DNA from: Novosphingobium aquimarinum
Lineage (GTDB): Bacteria; Pseudomonadota; Alphaproteobacteria; Sphingomonadales; Sphingomonadaceae
Length of the DNA: 64,000 nucleotides
Reading direction: 5' to 3'
NCBI RefSeq assembly: GCF_009746585.1
Contig: NZ_WRPO01000013.1
Span: 1 to 64,000 of the forward strand
Position 1 is the first letter of the stretch, and each line of letters starts with the position of its first letter. The notes beneath the pieces were generated by a model. It was not told where the DNA came from and did not search any database. It worked only from the letters and a program-made list of their open reading frames with translations. The position numbers were made by a program, and so were the translations under genes. Below, in pieces: positions 49,845 through 58,604 of this stretch.

Positions 49845-51020
49845 TCATCCTTCCGGCATCACTCTTCGCATGAATGCATCGAACAGGGGCACGGTGAACG
49901 CTGTATCTCCATGCGCGGGACTATAGAGCATTCCTTTCGCGATCAGGCTGTTTCGCGTCGGCGCCACGCTTGAAACCTTCACGTGCAAGGCATCGGCAAC
50001 ATCTCCCGACCTGTGCGGTCCAGTGCCCAAAGTGGCCATGGCGCGCAGATAGCGCTTCTCGGCAGGGGTCAGACGATCGAACCGAACGCGGAAAAAGCTG
50101 GCGTCAAGTTCCGCGAGCGCGCTACGCGTTGCCGCCGCAACATCGTCTTGGGTGATCGGCGACGCCTCAGCTGCATCCCAGCTATGCTTTCCCCACTCCT
50201 GGAGGAAATAAGGGTAACCTTGGGTCTGCTCGCAGATCGCGTCCAACGCCGCATCATCGACAGCTTCGCCTTCCCGCTCGATTGGAAGCCGAATGGCATC
50301 GCGCGCGGCGTGATCATCGAGCGGTCCGACGGAGACGAACTCGAAAAGTCGCTCCGCATAGGACTTGGCCCGGCCCATCTGCCCAACGAGTTGCGGCAAG
50401 CCAGCGGCGATCATTGTAATGGGAAGCTGCTTCTGGCTGGCCCGGTGGAGCGCACTGATCAATGCGGCCAATTGCTCTTCAGGCACATATTGGAGCTCGT
50501 CGATGACGAGTACCACAGCTGACCCCTTCTCTCGCGCCGCCTCGCCGATTGCAACCAACAGATCGGCGAGATCAGCTTCAAGGTCGCCGCTGTCGGCCAG
50601 GCCCGGCTCGACGTCGAAATCGAGTCCCACTTCGAGATCGTCATATTTGACCTTGAGCTTTGCGAACCCGGCCAGCGCGCGAAGCGCGCGCTTAACGCCG
50701 TCCGAAGCTTGCTTCATGCGATCGAGCCTCAGCAGCGTCGCCCGAAGGGCAGGCACGAGGATGCCGGGGAGCGAACGGTTCTCGGGAGCCTCGATGGCGA
50801 CGATAGCCATGCCCTCCCCCTCGGCTGCGTCACGCATCGTCGTGAGCAGAACGGTCTTGCCTACACCGCGCAGTCCATAGAGGACGCTCGGGCGTGCCGC
50901 GCGCCCCGCGCGGATTCGGTCGAGCGCGACCGCGTTGCGTTCAAGCAACGCATCTCGCCCCGCCAACTCTGGAGGGCGAGTGCCGGCGCCAGGCGCGAAG
51001 GGGTTACGACGAGCATCCAT
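49845..51020 (-). CDS. AAA/STAND-type ATPase with C-terminal winged helix
   Basis: 391 aa. Walker A GLRGVGKT (49-56), Walker B VLVIDELQ (170-177), then a sensor region (ITMIAAGLPQLVGQM) and a C-terminal winged-helix domain (~310-391, LTPAEKRYLRAMATLG and SVAPTRNSLIAKGMLY). This is the archaeal-type orc/cdc6-like ATPase often found alone or in defence islands; function unknown. A promoter 6 nt upstream (TTTACA, 17 bp, CATAAC) predicts a leaderless message, and an imperfect inverted repeat covers it. Confidence 0.75.
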   Translation of the reverse strand: MDARRNPFAPGAGTRPPELAGRDALLERNAVALDRIRAGRAARPSVLYGLRGVGKTVLLTTMRDAAEGEGMAIVAIEAPENRSLPGILVPALRATLLRLDRMKQASDGVKRALRALAGFAKLKVKYDDLEVGLDFDVEPGLADSGDLEADLADLLVAIGEAAREKGSAVVLVIDELQYVPEEQLAALISALHRASQKQLPITMIAAGLPQLVGQMGRAKSYAERLFEFVSVGPLDDHAARDAIRLPIEREGEAVDDAALDAICEQTQGYPYFLQEWGKHSWDAAEASPITQDDVAAATRSALAELDASFFRVRFDRLTPAEKRYLRAMATLGTGPHRSGDVADALHVKVSSVAPTRNSLIAKGMLYSPAHGDTAFTVPLFDAFMRRVMPEG

Positions 51021-51070
51021 AGCGAGGTTATGGTGGTTTATCGTTTTTTTGTAAACTTGATAATCTCGCT
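51021..51070 (-). promoter_or_regulatory. Promoter and inverted repeat upstream of the ATPase gene
   Basis: AGCGAGGTTAT (51021-51031) and ATAATCTCGCT (51060-51070) match 10 of 11. On the minus strand TTTACA (51050-51055), 17 bp, CATAAC (51027-51032) gives a promoter whose transcript would begin at the ATG (51020). Confidence 0.5.
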
Positions 51071-51078
51071 ATAAGTCG
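51067..51078 (+). promoter_or_regulatory. Plus-strand -10 motif shared with the transfer promoter
   Basis: CGCTATAAGTCG is identical to 27097-27108. Here it precedes the small membrane-protein gene at 51136. No equally good -35 box at 17 bp. Confidence 0.35.
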
Positions 51079-51135
51079 CGTCTCAAGGGTTGCGGAAAAG
51101 CGCCCCAACCGCTATTCTCCGTCACAGGAGAAAGC

Positions 51136-51345
51136 ATGCGCTTCCCAAAATTCGACCTCGACACATATAATCGAACGAAGGATTTGTCCGGCGGTCCCAT
51201 CTACGCGATTGTCGAGGAAGAGATTCCTGAGATCGAAATGATCACCGACGAAAACGGGAACCCCACTCGTGGCGGTCTAATAGGCTACGCCCTCGCCTAC
51301 GTTTGCATGGCCGGCCTCGTGGGAGCGATGTTCTACATCCTCTAA
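51136..51345 (+). CDS. Small tail-anchored membrane protein
   Basis: 69 aa. Acidic N-terminal part (YAIVEEEIPEIEMITDENGN) and one C-terminal membrane segment (residues ~47-69, GLIGYALAYVCMAGLVGAMF). AGGAG precedes the ATG. It is convergent with traG, 3 nt away, and carries the same -10 motif as the traD operon. Function unknown; a link to transfer is possible. Confidence 0.5.
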   Translation: MRFPKFDLDTYNRTKDLSGGPIYAIVEEEIPEIEMITDENGNPTRGGLIGYALAYVCMAGLVGAMFYIL

Positions 51346-51348
51346 GCT

Positions 51349-54156
51349 CTATTCGCGAAGCTTGGGGTCTTGGAAGAATCCGCGATCGTGGTCGCGGTTC
51401 ACCTCCTGCTCAAGATCAGCGGCCCCTTGAACCCGCTGCCCTCGCATCGTCTGCGCCGCAGCGCGGTCGCCCCCCAGCTCTGCCTTGCCGGCCTCGATGA
51501 TCGCAGCGGCGCCGACATCCCCGCCGCCGCCAGGACCGGCGGGCAGCCGCCCAGGACCATGCGGCCGGTAGGAGGCCCTGACATCCGCCTCGTTCCCCAC
51601 GCTCGGCCGATTGACATCGACCAGGTCCGGATCGTGGAGGCGCCCCGCAATCTCCGCCCGGATGCCATCCTGCTTGTCATGCATCCAGCGCGTGATCATC
51701 TCCTGGCGCACAAGCCGCTGCTGGTCTGTGAGATCGGTTGCCCAAAGCTCGGGCGCGTCAAGCCCCGGATTTTCGACCTGTTGGCGGCGATACCATTGCG
51801 CAAGATCCTGGCTCAGATTCTCGCTGAGCTGCATGCCATGCGTCTCGGCATAGCTGGCGTCGCGTGACAGCTGCTGGGAAAGCTCCTCAAGGCGCCGGGC
51901 CGTCTCAGAGTACGACTTTGCCAGCGCCAGAGAATCCTCCGTACTCGCCGACGCCGATGATGTGGCGGATGCCCGGCTGAAGCTACCGCTGCGCGAATAG
52001 GTCCCATCGGACATCGAGGCGCCGCTTCCGCTCGAATGTTCGTCACGCACGCCACTCGAGGATGTGTTGGCGCTGTCGCTGCCGCGGGTTTCGTCAGTCG
52101 CATGCCTTAGCGCATCTGTCTGAGACCCTGATTTCGATACGCTGCCGCCAATGCCGGGAAGGCGGCCCAAAATTCCTCCGCGACCGCCCGACCCTCCAGC
52201 CGTCTGCCGTCCCGTTCCTGCGGACACCACCCCGGAGATCTGGTCGCTCGTCTGCGCCTGACGATCATGGCCCTGAGATATTCGCTGACCTTGAGAGATC
52301 GTATCCCGTTCCTCCAGACCCTGCGTGCTGCTCCCGGTCCGCCGGTCGAATTGATCGACGGACGTGTTCGCCTGCCGGCCGCTGCTCGAATCCCAGCCGG
52401 ACGACCGCTCGGTCGAGGTGCCGAATGCACTGCGGTTGGCATGCGTAGCGGTCAGGACCTCGGCCGCGGCATTCTCATAAGCCTGCGACTGTCGGTGCGC
52501 CTCGCTCGCCATCTCCCGCCATTCCGCGACCGACCCGGTCGTCATGGTAGGGGTGAAGCCGAGGCGCGAAATGGCCCCCGACGTGTCGAAGACGTCCTGA
52601 CCATTGCCAAAGCCGTTGATCATCGCGCCATTATCCTGGCGCCAGCCCATGCTCGGGGCGCCGCTCATATAGCTCGGCGCCGTGGTCCACTGATCGGCCT
52701 GCCGCATATTCGAAGTCGAGTTCGCCCAGCTCACATTGCCATAGGAGTAGTTTCCGGTGGTCTGCTCGAGCGCGGCGGCCTCCGCCGCGTTCTGCGCCGG
52801 CGCCAGCATCGACATGGACTGGCCAGCAATCGACATCGCGCCGCGAGCAAGACCGGCCGCGAGGAAAGGCACGCTCATCAGCATGAAGCCGGCGATCGTC
52901 GCCGTCTCGCCGTTGACCGCGCCGATGCCGGCATAACTTCCAAGCGTCACGCCTCCCCCGGCCACGCCGTTCGCCGCGGATTCCGCCCTTGTCATGCAGA
53001 TCATGTGGAGGATGACATAGAGCGGGCCCCAGGCAGCCAGGTAGAAGAAGCCCATGGCATAGCCCTTGAGCGTGCCAACCCCCGTCTGGGGCATGAGGAA
53101 CAGCGGGAAGATGACTGGGAACATCGCGAAGAAGACGACGGTCAGGACGATGTTGAGGATCGGCACCCAGGCCATCGCCTGCTGGGCAATCGAATTATAG
53201 GTGTTGCGCGCCTGGATGTCGGCGCGCGTCTGGGCGAAGGTGTCTATCGCGGCCGCGCCTGCCCCACCAGCCATGCTGTTGCGTGCTTGCATGAAGGCGT
53301 TGATCGCTGTGTTCTGCCGCATCGTTTCGGTGAAATTGCTCCCCGATCCGGTGAACGCCGTGTTCGCGATCGGCACGTCATGCTTGAGCTTGTCGGCGGC
53401 CAGGGCGTTGCTGAGCCTGGGATAGACCTCCTTACCCCAGATCGGAGCATTGGCCTCGATCATCGGCGCCCATTGCGCGTCGAGCGCCTGGTAGGCCTGG
53501 CGGCAGGTGATGATGAAGTTCTGAACGGTGCCGTCGCCCTGGCGCTCCAGCCATTCCTGCGAGCGCGCTTCCGAGCCCGGCCCGATCGCGGCCCACAGGT
53601 CGGGCGCCTTGGCGAGGTTCGTGAGCGACTTCTGATAGAGCATCACGTCGCCGAACACGCAGTTCTTGAAATGGTTTTCGAGGTTGGTCGAGAACTCCGC
53701 GTCGCGAACAACGAAATTGCGGGTCGCGTCGAACAGGCGCGCGCCATAGACCATGCCATTGCTCGAATAATTGAGCTCGCTGGGCATGACGAACACCGTC
53801 TCGGCCGTCCGCGTCAGCCAATCCCCGACCTGCGTCGTAAAGCTCGCCAGCACACCCAGGCCCATCGGCACATTGTCGATAGTCGATGGCGCGAGGCTCG
53901 GGTTGATCCGGTCGGTCACCTTGATGCTCACCGTGGGCACCATCAGGCAAAGATAGATCGCCGTCGCCTGGAGGAACCAGTTCATCCACGCCTTGTAGTT
54001 AAGCGTGAAGGCGACAACGAGCAGCGAGTAGATGAGGCCCATCACCATCACGACCCGCAGGAGCGAGCGGTAGCCCCCTCCCCCTGACCAGGCAGCGACG
54101 GCGTTGAACACGTTTACGAGATACTCGCCGCCCCCGACCGTGAAGACCTCCAGCAT
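51349..54156 (-). CDS. traG: Mating-pair stabilisation protein TraG
   Basis: 935 aa. The N-terminal ~480 residues are the TraG_N membrane domain with several spans (VVMVMGLIYSLLVVAFTLNY near 40, WVPILNIVLTVVFFAMFPVI near 310). The C-terminal half is a soluble Ser/Gln/Gly-rich region (GSSTQGLEERDTISQGQRIS) that in F enters the periplasm and contributes to mating-pair stability and entry exclusion. Size equals F TraG (938). Last gene of the mating-pair operon. Confidence 0.9.
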   Translation of the reverse strand: MLEVFTVGGGEYLVNVFNAVAAWSGGGGYRSLLRVVMVMGLIYSLLVVAFTLNYKAWMNWFLQATAIYLCLMVPTVSIKVTDRINPSLAPSTIDNVPMGLGVLASFTTQVGDWLTRTAETVFVMPSELNYSSNGMVYGARLFDATRNFVVRDAEFSTNLENHFKNCVFGDVMLYQKSLTNLAKAPDLWAAIGPGSEARSQEWLERQGDGTVQNFIITCRQAYQALDAQWAPMIEANAPIWGKEVYPRLSNALAADKLKHDVPIANTAFTGSGSNFTETMRQNTAINAFMQARNSMAGGAGAAAIDTFAQTRADIQARNTYNSIAQQAMAWVPILNIVLTVVFFAMFPVIFPLFLMPQTGVGTLKGYAMGFFYLAAWGPLYVILHMICMTRAESAANGVAGGGVTLGSYAGIGAVNGETATIAGFMLMSVPFLAAGLARGAMSIAGQSMSMLAPAQNAAEAAALEQTTGNYSYGNVSWANSTSNMRQADQWTTAPSYMSGAPSMGWRQDNGAMINGFGNGQDVFDTSGAISRLGFTPTMTTGSVAEWREMASEAHRQSQAYENAAAEVLTATHANRSAFGTSTERSSGWDSSSGRQANTSVDQFDRRTGSSTQGLEERDTISQGQRISQGHDRQAQTSDQISGVVSAGTGRQTAGGSGGRGGILGRLPGIGGSVSKSGSQTDALRHATDETRGSDSANTSSSGVRDEHSSGSGASMSDGTYSRSGSFSRASATSSASASTEDSLALAKSYSETARRLEELSQQLSRDASYAETHGMQLSENLSQDLAQWYRRQQVENPGLDAPELWATDLTDQQRLVRQEMITRWMHDKQDGIRAEIAGRLHDPDLVDVNRPSVGNEADVRASYRPHGPGRLPAGPGGGGDVGAAAIIEAGKAELGGDRAAAQTMRGQRVQGAADLEQEVNRDHDRGFFQDPKLRE

Positions 54157-54185
54157 CGACGCGCTCCCGCTTCAGTTCAGCCGCA

Positions 54186-55652
54186 CTAATTCAGACCTTG
54201 GGCGTTCAGCCCGCGCGAGAAGTTGAGCGCGGACGCCATCCCCGGCGTCATCGAGTTCTGCAGGGTAGACTCCAGCATGATGCTGCGGTTGATGATCTGC
54301 ATCGTCACCTGCAGTTTGTTGTTGAGACGGACATCCCGCTGGCTGAACTTGGCGCGCGTGGCCGCGATCTGTTGCTTCCACTGCGTCGCGGTCTCCTGGT
54401 CGAAGGTCTGGTAGTGAACCTTCGCCTGCTCGACCCGGTCCAGCATATTGTCGAGCATGGCAGAGAGCAGGTCGACGGCCACAATCTCGGACAGCGTCTG
54501 GATCTCGCCGTCGGTCAGCGCATAGTGGGCATAGGCCTGCACGGCGAGGATCTTGTAGATCGGCACGGTCGCGAGGTTGAGGAGCTGCTTTTCGGCGGCG
54601 TTGAGCGGCGTGTCCGACCGGATCTTGTCGCTCATCGACTTGATCATCGTGGCGATCCGCGGGCGCAGCGCCGACGATGCCGGGACCGACAGGGTCTGTT
54701 CGCCGACATCGTAGCAATTCTCGTCGTTGCACTTCAGCATCTTGACCGGCGGCGCGTCCGCCGTGCCGTCGAGCAGCGCAGTGACGACGGCGTCTTCCGC
54801 CGGACCGAACATCACCACCTTGCCGCCAACGCTCGGGTCCGTCGACGGCGTCGTCACGACCGTACCAACGAGCGTCATGATATATTCGGAGAAGGACTGG
54901 TCGAACGCCCCGAACTTGGCGGACTTCTTCAGCGCCTCCCAGGTATAGTTGTGCGGTTCGCCGACCAGCTGGTCCTTCATCGACGCATCGGTGTTCCCGG
55001 CGATTGTCGAATCCCGCCGATTGCCGTTGTTGCAGCCCTGACGCGAGGCGGCCCAGTCGGAAAAGACGCCCTGGCTGTTGCCGACCGCCTCGCAAATGGT
55101 CGCCCGGGTCGAATCCATCTGGGGCCAGATTCCGCCGACCAGCGCCTGAGCGGTCTCGCAGCTGGAGATGTTCATCTGGTTGAGGAGCTGCGCCTTCTGG
55201 CTGAACTCGTCCATGACCTTACCGATCTCGGGCGAGACGGAATCGATGGCCAGCTTGAAGGCGAACCCAAGCGCGTTGTTGGCCGTCGCCTTCAGCATCG
55301 CCACGATCTCGGACGCATTGATGAAGGAGAAGCTTCCAGAAAACAGGTCGATGCCGCCGCAGCCCGCACGGGCGCTCGGAAGCTGAAGATTGAACGGCTG
55401 CACGCTCTTCTGCGGGAAACGCGTCCAGACATTGCCGAGAGAGTAATAGCCGGCCGACTGACCCTGATAGGCCGAGGGGCCGGTCACGTTGGCAGCGCCG
55501 CCCGCGTCGGAGAAGAAGTTGTTCATCTCGGACGCGACGTCGGCGCGCGCGACCCCGACGATGGAAAAATTGAGCGCGGCCATCATGGCCATCGAGCCGG
55601 CGGCCGAGCGGAAGAAGCGGCGGGCGCGCCCTTTGCGATGATCCTGTCCCAT
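54186..55652 (-). CDS. traH: Conjugative pilus assembly protein TraH
   Basis: 488 aa. Signal peptide (residues ~15-38, ending VGVARA), then conserved TraH features: the C-terminal of the first third has GCGGIDLFSGSFSFINASEI and later a cysteine-bounded loop (KCNDENCYD). TraH acts in the periplasm with TraF and TraG in pilus extension. Starts in an ATGA overlap with traF. Confidence 0.92.
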   Translation of the reverse strand: MGQDHRKGRARRFFRSAAGSMAMMAALNFSIVGVARADVASEMNNFFSDAGGAANVTGPSAYQGQSAGYYSLGNVWTRFPQKSVQPFNLQLPSARAGCGGIDLFSGSFSFINASEIVAMLKATANNALGFAFKLAIDSVSPEIGKVMDEFSQKAQLLNQMNISSCETAQALVGGIWPQMDSTRATICEAVGNSQGVFSDWAASRQGCNNGNRRDSTIAGNTDASMKDQLVGEPHNYTWEALKKSAKFGAFDQSFSEYIMTLVGTVVTTPSTDPSVGGKVVMFGPAEDAVVTALLDGTADAPPVKMLKCNDENCYDVGEQTLSVPASSALRPRIATMIKSMSDKIRSDTPLNAAEKQLLNLATVPIYKILAVQAYAHYALTDGEIQTLSEIVAVDLLSAMLDNMLDRVEQAKVHYQTFDQETATQWKQQIAATRAKFSQRDVRLNNKLQVTMQIINRSIMLESTLQNSMTPGMASALNFSRGLNAQGLN

Positions 55653-56467
55653 CAGTAATCGCTCCCCACTTTCGTGTTCGTGAGCGTGAAGATGCGATCC
55701 ATGATCTCATCGGCGCTCAGGATGCCGTATCCAACCGGAATGGTCCGTTTGGTCACCGTGTCGAAGAGGACCAGCGCCGGTGTCTCATTGCCCGGCACGC
55801 CCATGCGCGCCCGCTGCCCGGAATCGACGACATGTTCCGGAAAATCGCGGCTCGGCCCCCCGTCCATCGATACGGCCATGACCGCCATCCGGTGGCTGTC
55901 GGTCACCGAGCGAAGGATCGGGGCGAACAGCTCACAGGCGCCGCAGCTCTGCGCGAAGAAGTAGAACAGCCCGTAGCGCTGCCCCAGGTTGGTCAGGACC
56001 GCGTCGCGATCGGCCTTTCGATTGTCGAGCCAGGCACGCTTGCCGACCGTCGAGACGGGCCTTTGCAACGTGTAGTCGATGTCGGGGTTCTGCCAGAGCG
56101 CGCGCTGCCACACGTCGGAGAAAGTCGAGGCGCGGTCGAGCTGCTCGCGCTGGAAGCGGACGTAGGCGATGACGTTCTCTTCGGTCGGCTCCAGGATCGC
56201 CTTGGCCTTCAATTCGTCGAGCTGCTTCGTGATCGCCGCCATCCGGTCGACCGCGCTCGGCGGCGGCGACGGTTGCGCCTCGCGCGGCAAGGGTCTGGGC
56301 TTGTCGCAATAGAACCATTGTCCGAGCTTCCGCTCGCCGCAGTAGAAAGCATCCGGCCGGTTCTGCTCGATCGTGTCGCGTGACGGCGGCGCATCCTGCG
56401 CCAACAGGGGAGCAGCAGTCCCAATCGACAGGGCGAGCAGCATCGAGAGTTTAGCGACGGGGGACAT
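55652..56467 (-). CDS. traF: Conjugal transfer protein TraF (thioredoxin fold)
   Basis: 271 aa from ATG 56467, which has AAAGGA upstream; the ATG at 56485 is an alternative. Signal peptide LSMLLALSIGTAAPLLAQ, then a domain with a redox pair in FFAQSCGACELFAP (C~179-C~182). F TraF has a thioredoxin fold without CxxC, so here the protein may also do the disulfide work of TrbB. Between the small gene at 56678 and traH. Confidence 0.88.
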   Translation of the reverse strand: MSPVAKLSMLLALSIGTAAPLLAQDAPPSRDTIEQNRPDAFYCGERKLGQWFYCDKPRPLPREAQPSPPPSAVDRMAAITKQLDELKAKAILEPTEENVIAYVRFQREQLDRASTFSDVWQRALWQNPDIDYTLQRPVSTVGKRAWLDNRKADRDAVLTNLGQRYGLFYFFAQSCGACELFAPILRSVTDSHRMAVMAVSMDGGPSRDFPEHVVDSGQRARMGVPGNETPALVLFDTVTKRTIPVGYGILSADEIMDRIFTLTNTKVGSDY

Positions 56468-56678
56468 CACGCTTCGTCCTTTCATCGGCTGAGGCGGTTT
56501 GCGCGGAAGGGAGTGCGAGCGGTGGGTTGGGTGTCAGACTGTCCCAGGCTGCGGGGTGGACGCAGCAATCGGCCACGGTCGCGGGAGAGCCACCGCAACG
56601 ATGGTGGGGCGTTGGGGCCGACGGTTGCAGCGCCAGGGATGCCAGGACGAGGGGCAGCTCGAGAACAGGGATAGGCAT
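56451..56678 (-). CDS. Small Cys-containing exported protein between traN and traF
   Basis: 75 aa from ATG 56678, with AAGGAA 8 nt upstream. Hydrophobic start (MPIPVLELPLVLASLALQP) could be a signal or lipoprotein-like leader, then RCGGSP and DCCVHP supply three cysteines. The end overlaps traF by 17 nt, fitting an operon member. In F, trbE (a small inner-membrane protein) holds this position, but the sequences do not obviously match. Confidence 0.45.
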   Translation of the reverse strand: MPIPVLELPLVLASLALQPSAPTPHHRCGGSPATVADCCVHPAAWDSLTPNPPLALPSAQTASADERTKRDVPRR

Positions 56679-56738
56679 GGTCACTTTCCTTGGGTTTGCG
56701 CTGCGGCCCCTGCGGCAAGGAGATCGGATCGGCCCATC

Positions 56739-58604
56739 TCACTTGCCGTGGAGGTCGTAGTAGTTCTGAATTTTCTGCTGGATTTCGGTCATGGTCTGGA
56801 CTTCGTCCGGCAGCTTGGCCGCATCCATGAAGTCCGCATAAACCTCGGTGAAATCCATTACCGACAGGTCGAGCCGCGAGAACTCGTCGATCGTGAAGCC
56901 AATGCACTGTTCCTTTTTCGGCGCCCCCCACGGCTTGCCGAGCTGCACACGGCCCTGCTCCTGGAGGATGCGGGAGAGCTTGCTCTCGAAGCAGCAATAA
57001 GCGGTGCGCCGCGTGCTGCAGATGCCGAGGAAACTCGACGAGCAATAGGTGCCGAGATTATGGCACAGGCCCATCCGGTCCTTGATGTCGAGCCTCATCT
57101 CGTCCTGTGAACATGCGAAAAGGACCAGGAAGGGGGTCGCGAGCGCGGCGATCGCCGCGGGACCGCCCGCCAGCGCAGCCGCGCCAGCGCCGACCGTCAA
57201 CAAACCCGACGTCTTGCCCGCACAGCAGTTGATAAGGCCGAACACCGGCTTGTGGCAGGTCTCGCGCGTGCCGCTGAAGACCCGGAGATCGGCTTCGTTG
57301 AACTCCTTGCCCGCCTGGTCGATCGCATGCAGCGCAACGAGCGCGTCCTTGAACTCGGTCGACGCTTCGCGAACGATCGGCTCGCAGTCGCCGTTGATGC
57401 AATAGACGTCGTCGCCGCAGATATATTGCGGCGCATCGCTCGTGCCTCCGGAAGGCGTCGGGCACCTGTAGACGCGGTTCTCGACTTTGCAGGGCCCGCC
57501 ATCAGGCTCCTCGTCAAGGCATTCTGTGCGCAGATAGGTGCAGCTCCCGTTCGCCTCGAGATCACCGCAGTCATTGGCTGTTGAGATCCGGTGGCATTGA
57601 TAGGTCCGCTGCCAGGCCCAGCAGGGCTGGGTGACAGGAACGCCGTCGACGATCCGGGTGACCGGGTCGCTCGACGTGCACACTTCGGTCTCGAGCGTGC
57701 AGTTCGGGTCGCCGGCATTGGCGGCGCATAGCCCCTCGTTGCGCGTGATGACCGGCACGGCCGGTTCTTCCTGCTTCGTGAGCCAGTAATTGCCGGTCGA
57801 GAGCACATAGCCCGGATGATACTCGCCCGGCGTGATCCCCTGGGCCTCGGCGGTGCATTTGACCTCGACGGCGGTGTGGCCAAGGCTTTTGCAGGTCGGC
57901 GCCGCAGTATATCCATAGGCGCTCATATTGTCGCAATAGTCGATCGGGCGGCTTTCCCAGCAGATGCCGGTGGCGATCTCGTCGTCAAAAGCCGCGCGGG
58001 CGGGATAGGGCCCGCCATCTGTCGGCAGGAAGCTCAACCGACCCGTGTAATAGGTGTAGATCGTCCGCTTCTCGGTGTGAACGTCAAGGCTGACGTTGCA
58101 GGTCCGGGCTTCCGTGGTGACCTTGCTGCCGGCGTTGCAACTCGCCTCATAATAGCCCGCGCTCCCCGGCGCGGCGGGCAGCGGCACGCATGTGCCCTTG
58201 GTGCCGCCCATTTCCTCGCCAGCGAGATAGGTCGAGGGATCGTTTTCGACCGATGTCGCGCGCGCCGTGGTCGCGAGGATCTCGGAATTGCTGAACGTGG
58301 CCCGGCTGTGATCGGCATCGGTGGTGATGCGATATTGCTCGTTGGACGACTTGGCCGCCTGGGCGTCGGACTCAAGCTTACCGGGATCGTCGAAATAGGA
58401 TCCTTCGGGCAAGCTCGTGCCGGAATAGCCGGGGACCGCGGCGGCTTGCGCATCGCTGGACGGCACCAGCGTGGAATCGTTGCGCTTCTCCGTACCCAGC
58501 GCCTTCCCCTCCTGGCGCGCCTCGTCGAGCGTCATCTGGGCAAGCGCGGGCGAACTCGCCATAACGACGCCGAAGAGCGCAGCCAGGACGAGATACGCCC
58601 TCAT
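56739..58604 (-). CDS. traN: Mating-pair stabilisation protein TraN
   Basis: 621 aa. Signal peptide (VLAALFGVVMASSPALA), then a Cys-rich outer-membrane protein: more than 20 cysteines, including the C-terminal conserved block (FGLINCCAGK, GLCHNLGTYCSSS, RTAYCCFESKLSRILQEQGR). TraN binds receptors on the recipient. Length is near F TraN (602). Starts in a 4-nt overlap with trbC. Confidence 0.93.
   Translation of the reverse strand: MRAYLVLAALFGVVMASSPALAQMTLDEARQEGKALGTEKRNDSTLVPSSDAQAAAVPGYSGTSLPEGSYFDDPGKLESDAQAAKSSNEQYRITTDADHSRATFSNSEILATTARATSVENDPSTYLAGEEMGGTKGTCVPLPAAPGSAGYYEASCNAGSKVTTEARTCNVSLDVHTEKRTIYTYYTGRLSFLPTDGGPYPARAAFDDEIATGICWESRPIDYCDNMSAYGYTAAPTCKSLGHTAVEVKCTAEAQGITPGEYHPGYVLSTGNYWLTKQEEPAVPVITRNEGLCAANAGDPNCTLETEVCTSSDPVTRIVDGVPVTQPCWAWQRTYQCHRISTANDCGDLEANGSCTYLRTECLDEEPDGGPCKVENRVYRCPTPSGGTSDAPQYICGDDVYCINGDCEPIVREASTEFKDALVALHAIDQAGKEFNEADLRVFSGTRETCHKPVFGLINCCAGKTSGLLTVGAGAAALAGGPAAIAALATPFLVLFACSQDEMRLDIKDRMGLCHNLGTYCSSSFLGICSTRRTAYCCFESKLSRILQEQGRVQLGKPWGAPKKEQCIGFTIDEFSRLDLSVMDFTEVYADFMDAAKLPDEVQTMTEIQQKIQNYYDLHGK

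Noticed and set aside
52267..55658. Long plus-strand open frames (606 and 486 aa) opposite traG and traH
   Set aside because: His/Arg-rich antisense translations of real tra genes with no motif.
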